From Baffinella frigidus (lineage: Eukaryota > Cryptophyceae > Cryptomonadales > Baffinellaceae), in assembly GCA_026770585.1 (NCBI GenBank), contig MU646459.1, positions 57,965 through 70,408 of the forward strand: a DNA stretch of 12,444 nucleotides, written 5' to 3'. The notes under the pieces are model-generated. The model searched no databases, was not told the DNA's origin, and saw only the letters and a list, made by a program, of their open reading frames with translations. Numbering within the stretch: the first letter of the stretch is position 1; each line of letters begins with the position of its first letter. Below, in pieces: positions 11,948-12,444 of this stretch. A program made the position numbers and the translations under genes.

Positions 11948-12017
11948 CTGCACGGCGGCGGCGCCCGGCGCGGCGTAGAAGCGCACAAACGCGCGGAGGC
12001 GCACCGTGCCGTCGCGC
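11948..12017 (-). CDS. Unidentified protein, exon downstream of the CT intron
   Basis: On the minus strand one base completes an Arg codon begun in the preceding exon. Then 23 codons read RDGTVRLRAFVRFYAAPGAA and AVQ, followed by the donor GTATCC. Codons are strongly G/C-ending, and the frame is continuous with the exon at 12125-12216 once the CT tract is removed. Pieces of its last 18-36 bases are found three more times between 11280 and 11844, each beside a transposon end. The donor's TATCC is itself the end of a family A element, so the intact exon may also have lost its original continuation. No family recognised. Confidence 0.55.
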
Positions 12018-12124
12018 CTGTTGACCGAGAGAGAGAGAGAGTGAGAGGGTAGGGAGAGAGAGAGAGGGAGAGACAGAGAGAGAGAGAGACAGAGAGAGAG
12101 AGAGACAGAGAGAGGGTGACAGAC
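12018..12124 (-). other. 107-bp intron made of CT microsatellite
   Basis: Minus strand: GTCTGTCACCC, then CTCT/CTGT repeats, then CTCGGTCAACAG. The 11-bp sequence CCTGTTGACCG (plus strand) stands at both edges (12017-12027 and 12124-12134), so donor and acceptor lie at the same place in two copies of a direct repeat. Removing the tract restores the reading frame exactly. Confidence 0.65.
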
Positions 12125-12216
12125 CTGTTGACCGCCTCGGGGCACGTGGCTCCGTCGAAGGAGAAGGATACCTTGATAGCCGCACCGGACGGGGACGGTG
12201 CGCAAGGGCGCCCCAC
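12125..12216 (-). CDS. Unidentified protein, exon upstream of the CT intron
   Basis: A run of C ending in CCAG (acceptor) precedes 30 codons on the minus strand: VGRPCAPSPSGAAIKVSFSF, DGATCPEAVN, with AG left to join G of the next exon as Arg. The segment IKVSFSFDGATCPEAVN looks like a beta-strand pair with a Cys, but I cannot name a family. The poly-C acceptor tract lies next to repeat D, so the preceding intron contains that repeat. The start of the gene is to the right, outside or beyond recognition. Confidence 0.5.
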
Positions 12217-12228
12217 CTGGGGGGGGGG

Positions 12229-12330
12229 GGTCCTTCAGGTCCTTCAGGTTCTTCGAGCTCACAACATAGGCCAACACCGGAACTTATCCTGCAGAAAGGC
12301 CATGCTTCCGTTGGGATCACACCAGGCGCC
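12229..12330 (+). repeat. Dispersed repeat D, copy 5
   Basis: Begins with a doubled GTCCTTCAG unit, then GTTCTTCGAGCTCACAACAT, CACCGGAACTTATCCTGCAG, GCCATGCTTCCG. The rest of the window (12331-12444) shows nothing assignable. Confidence 0.8.
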
Positions 12331-12444
12331 GTTAATTGACCATGGAAAAAGCACGGACGCGGAAGGCTCCAGCGCGGGCATCGGGAAACGTGAGGGCACC
12401 CGGAGAAAACAACCGCTCGTGGCCTGGGATGAAGCGGAAGAGGG

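Overview
The window looks like nuclear DNA from a eukaryotic microalga or related protist. It holds no bacterial-style operons. Coding sequence occurs as short exons with GT-AG borders set in a mass of microsatellites, foldback elements and degenerate telomere-like repeats of the CCCTAAA (TTTAGGG) class. One minus-strand open frame starts with a signal peptide followed by a Phe-led, Arg/Pro/Ala-rich stretch. That is the plastid-import leader typical of algae with red-derived complex plastids (cryptophytes, stramenopiles), so a cryptophyte-like alga is my best but unproven guess.

Left part (1-3218, minus strand): two exons of a glyoxalase/VOC protein closely resembling GLOD4 can be read. Exon 1 (1798-1872) and exon 2 (406-456) are both phase 0 and each has a decayed second copy beside a GA/CT tract. 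The intron between them has been filled by tandem duplications, a 101-bp TA-flanked foldback element and several other hairpins. About 1.2 kb upstream on the same strand is the plastid-leader frame (2826-3218), which may or may not be the same gene.

Middle (3219-6090): mostly anonymous sequence with hairpins (one with 64-nt arms differing at one position), a CT microsatellite next to exon-like fragments, minisatellites and copies of a dispersed repeat here called D.

6091-7688 (plus strand): repeated splice-acceptor-like modules and three copies of an exon fragment lead to a 43-nt micro-exon and a terminal exon ending in TAA. Reading phases fit across all junctions. Both introns around the micro-exon are made largely of degenerate telomere-type repeats.

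Right part (7689-12444): a dense nest of small non-autonomous foldback elements. Family A is about 101 bp with TCCCTTAAGTGGCC ends. Family B is about 118 bp with CAGGGGTACCTCGCTC ends. Family C is about 165 bp. A composite element splits a host repeat whose unsplit copy lies 258 bp upstream. A and B are flanked by TA. All three families share a palindromic core of the CCTAC-N-GTAGG type. At the far right, two minus-strand exons (12125-12216 and 11948-12017) are separated by a 107-bp intron that is almost entirely CT microsatellite and is bounded by an 11-bp direct repeat containing the splice site, which looks like a recently born intron.

No rRNA, tRNA, CRISPR array, transposase or complete intron-free gene was found.
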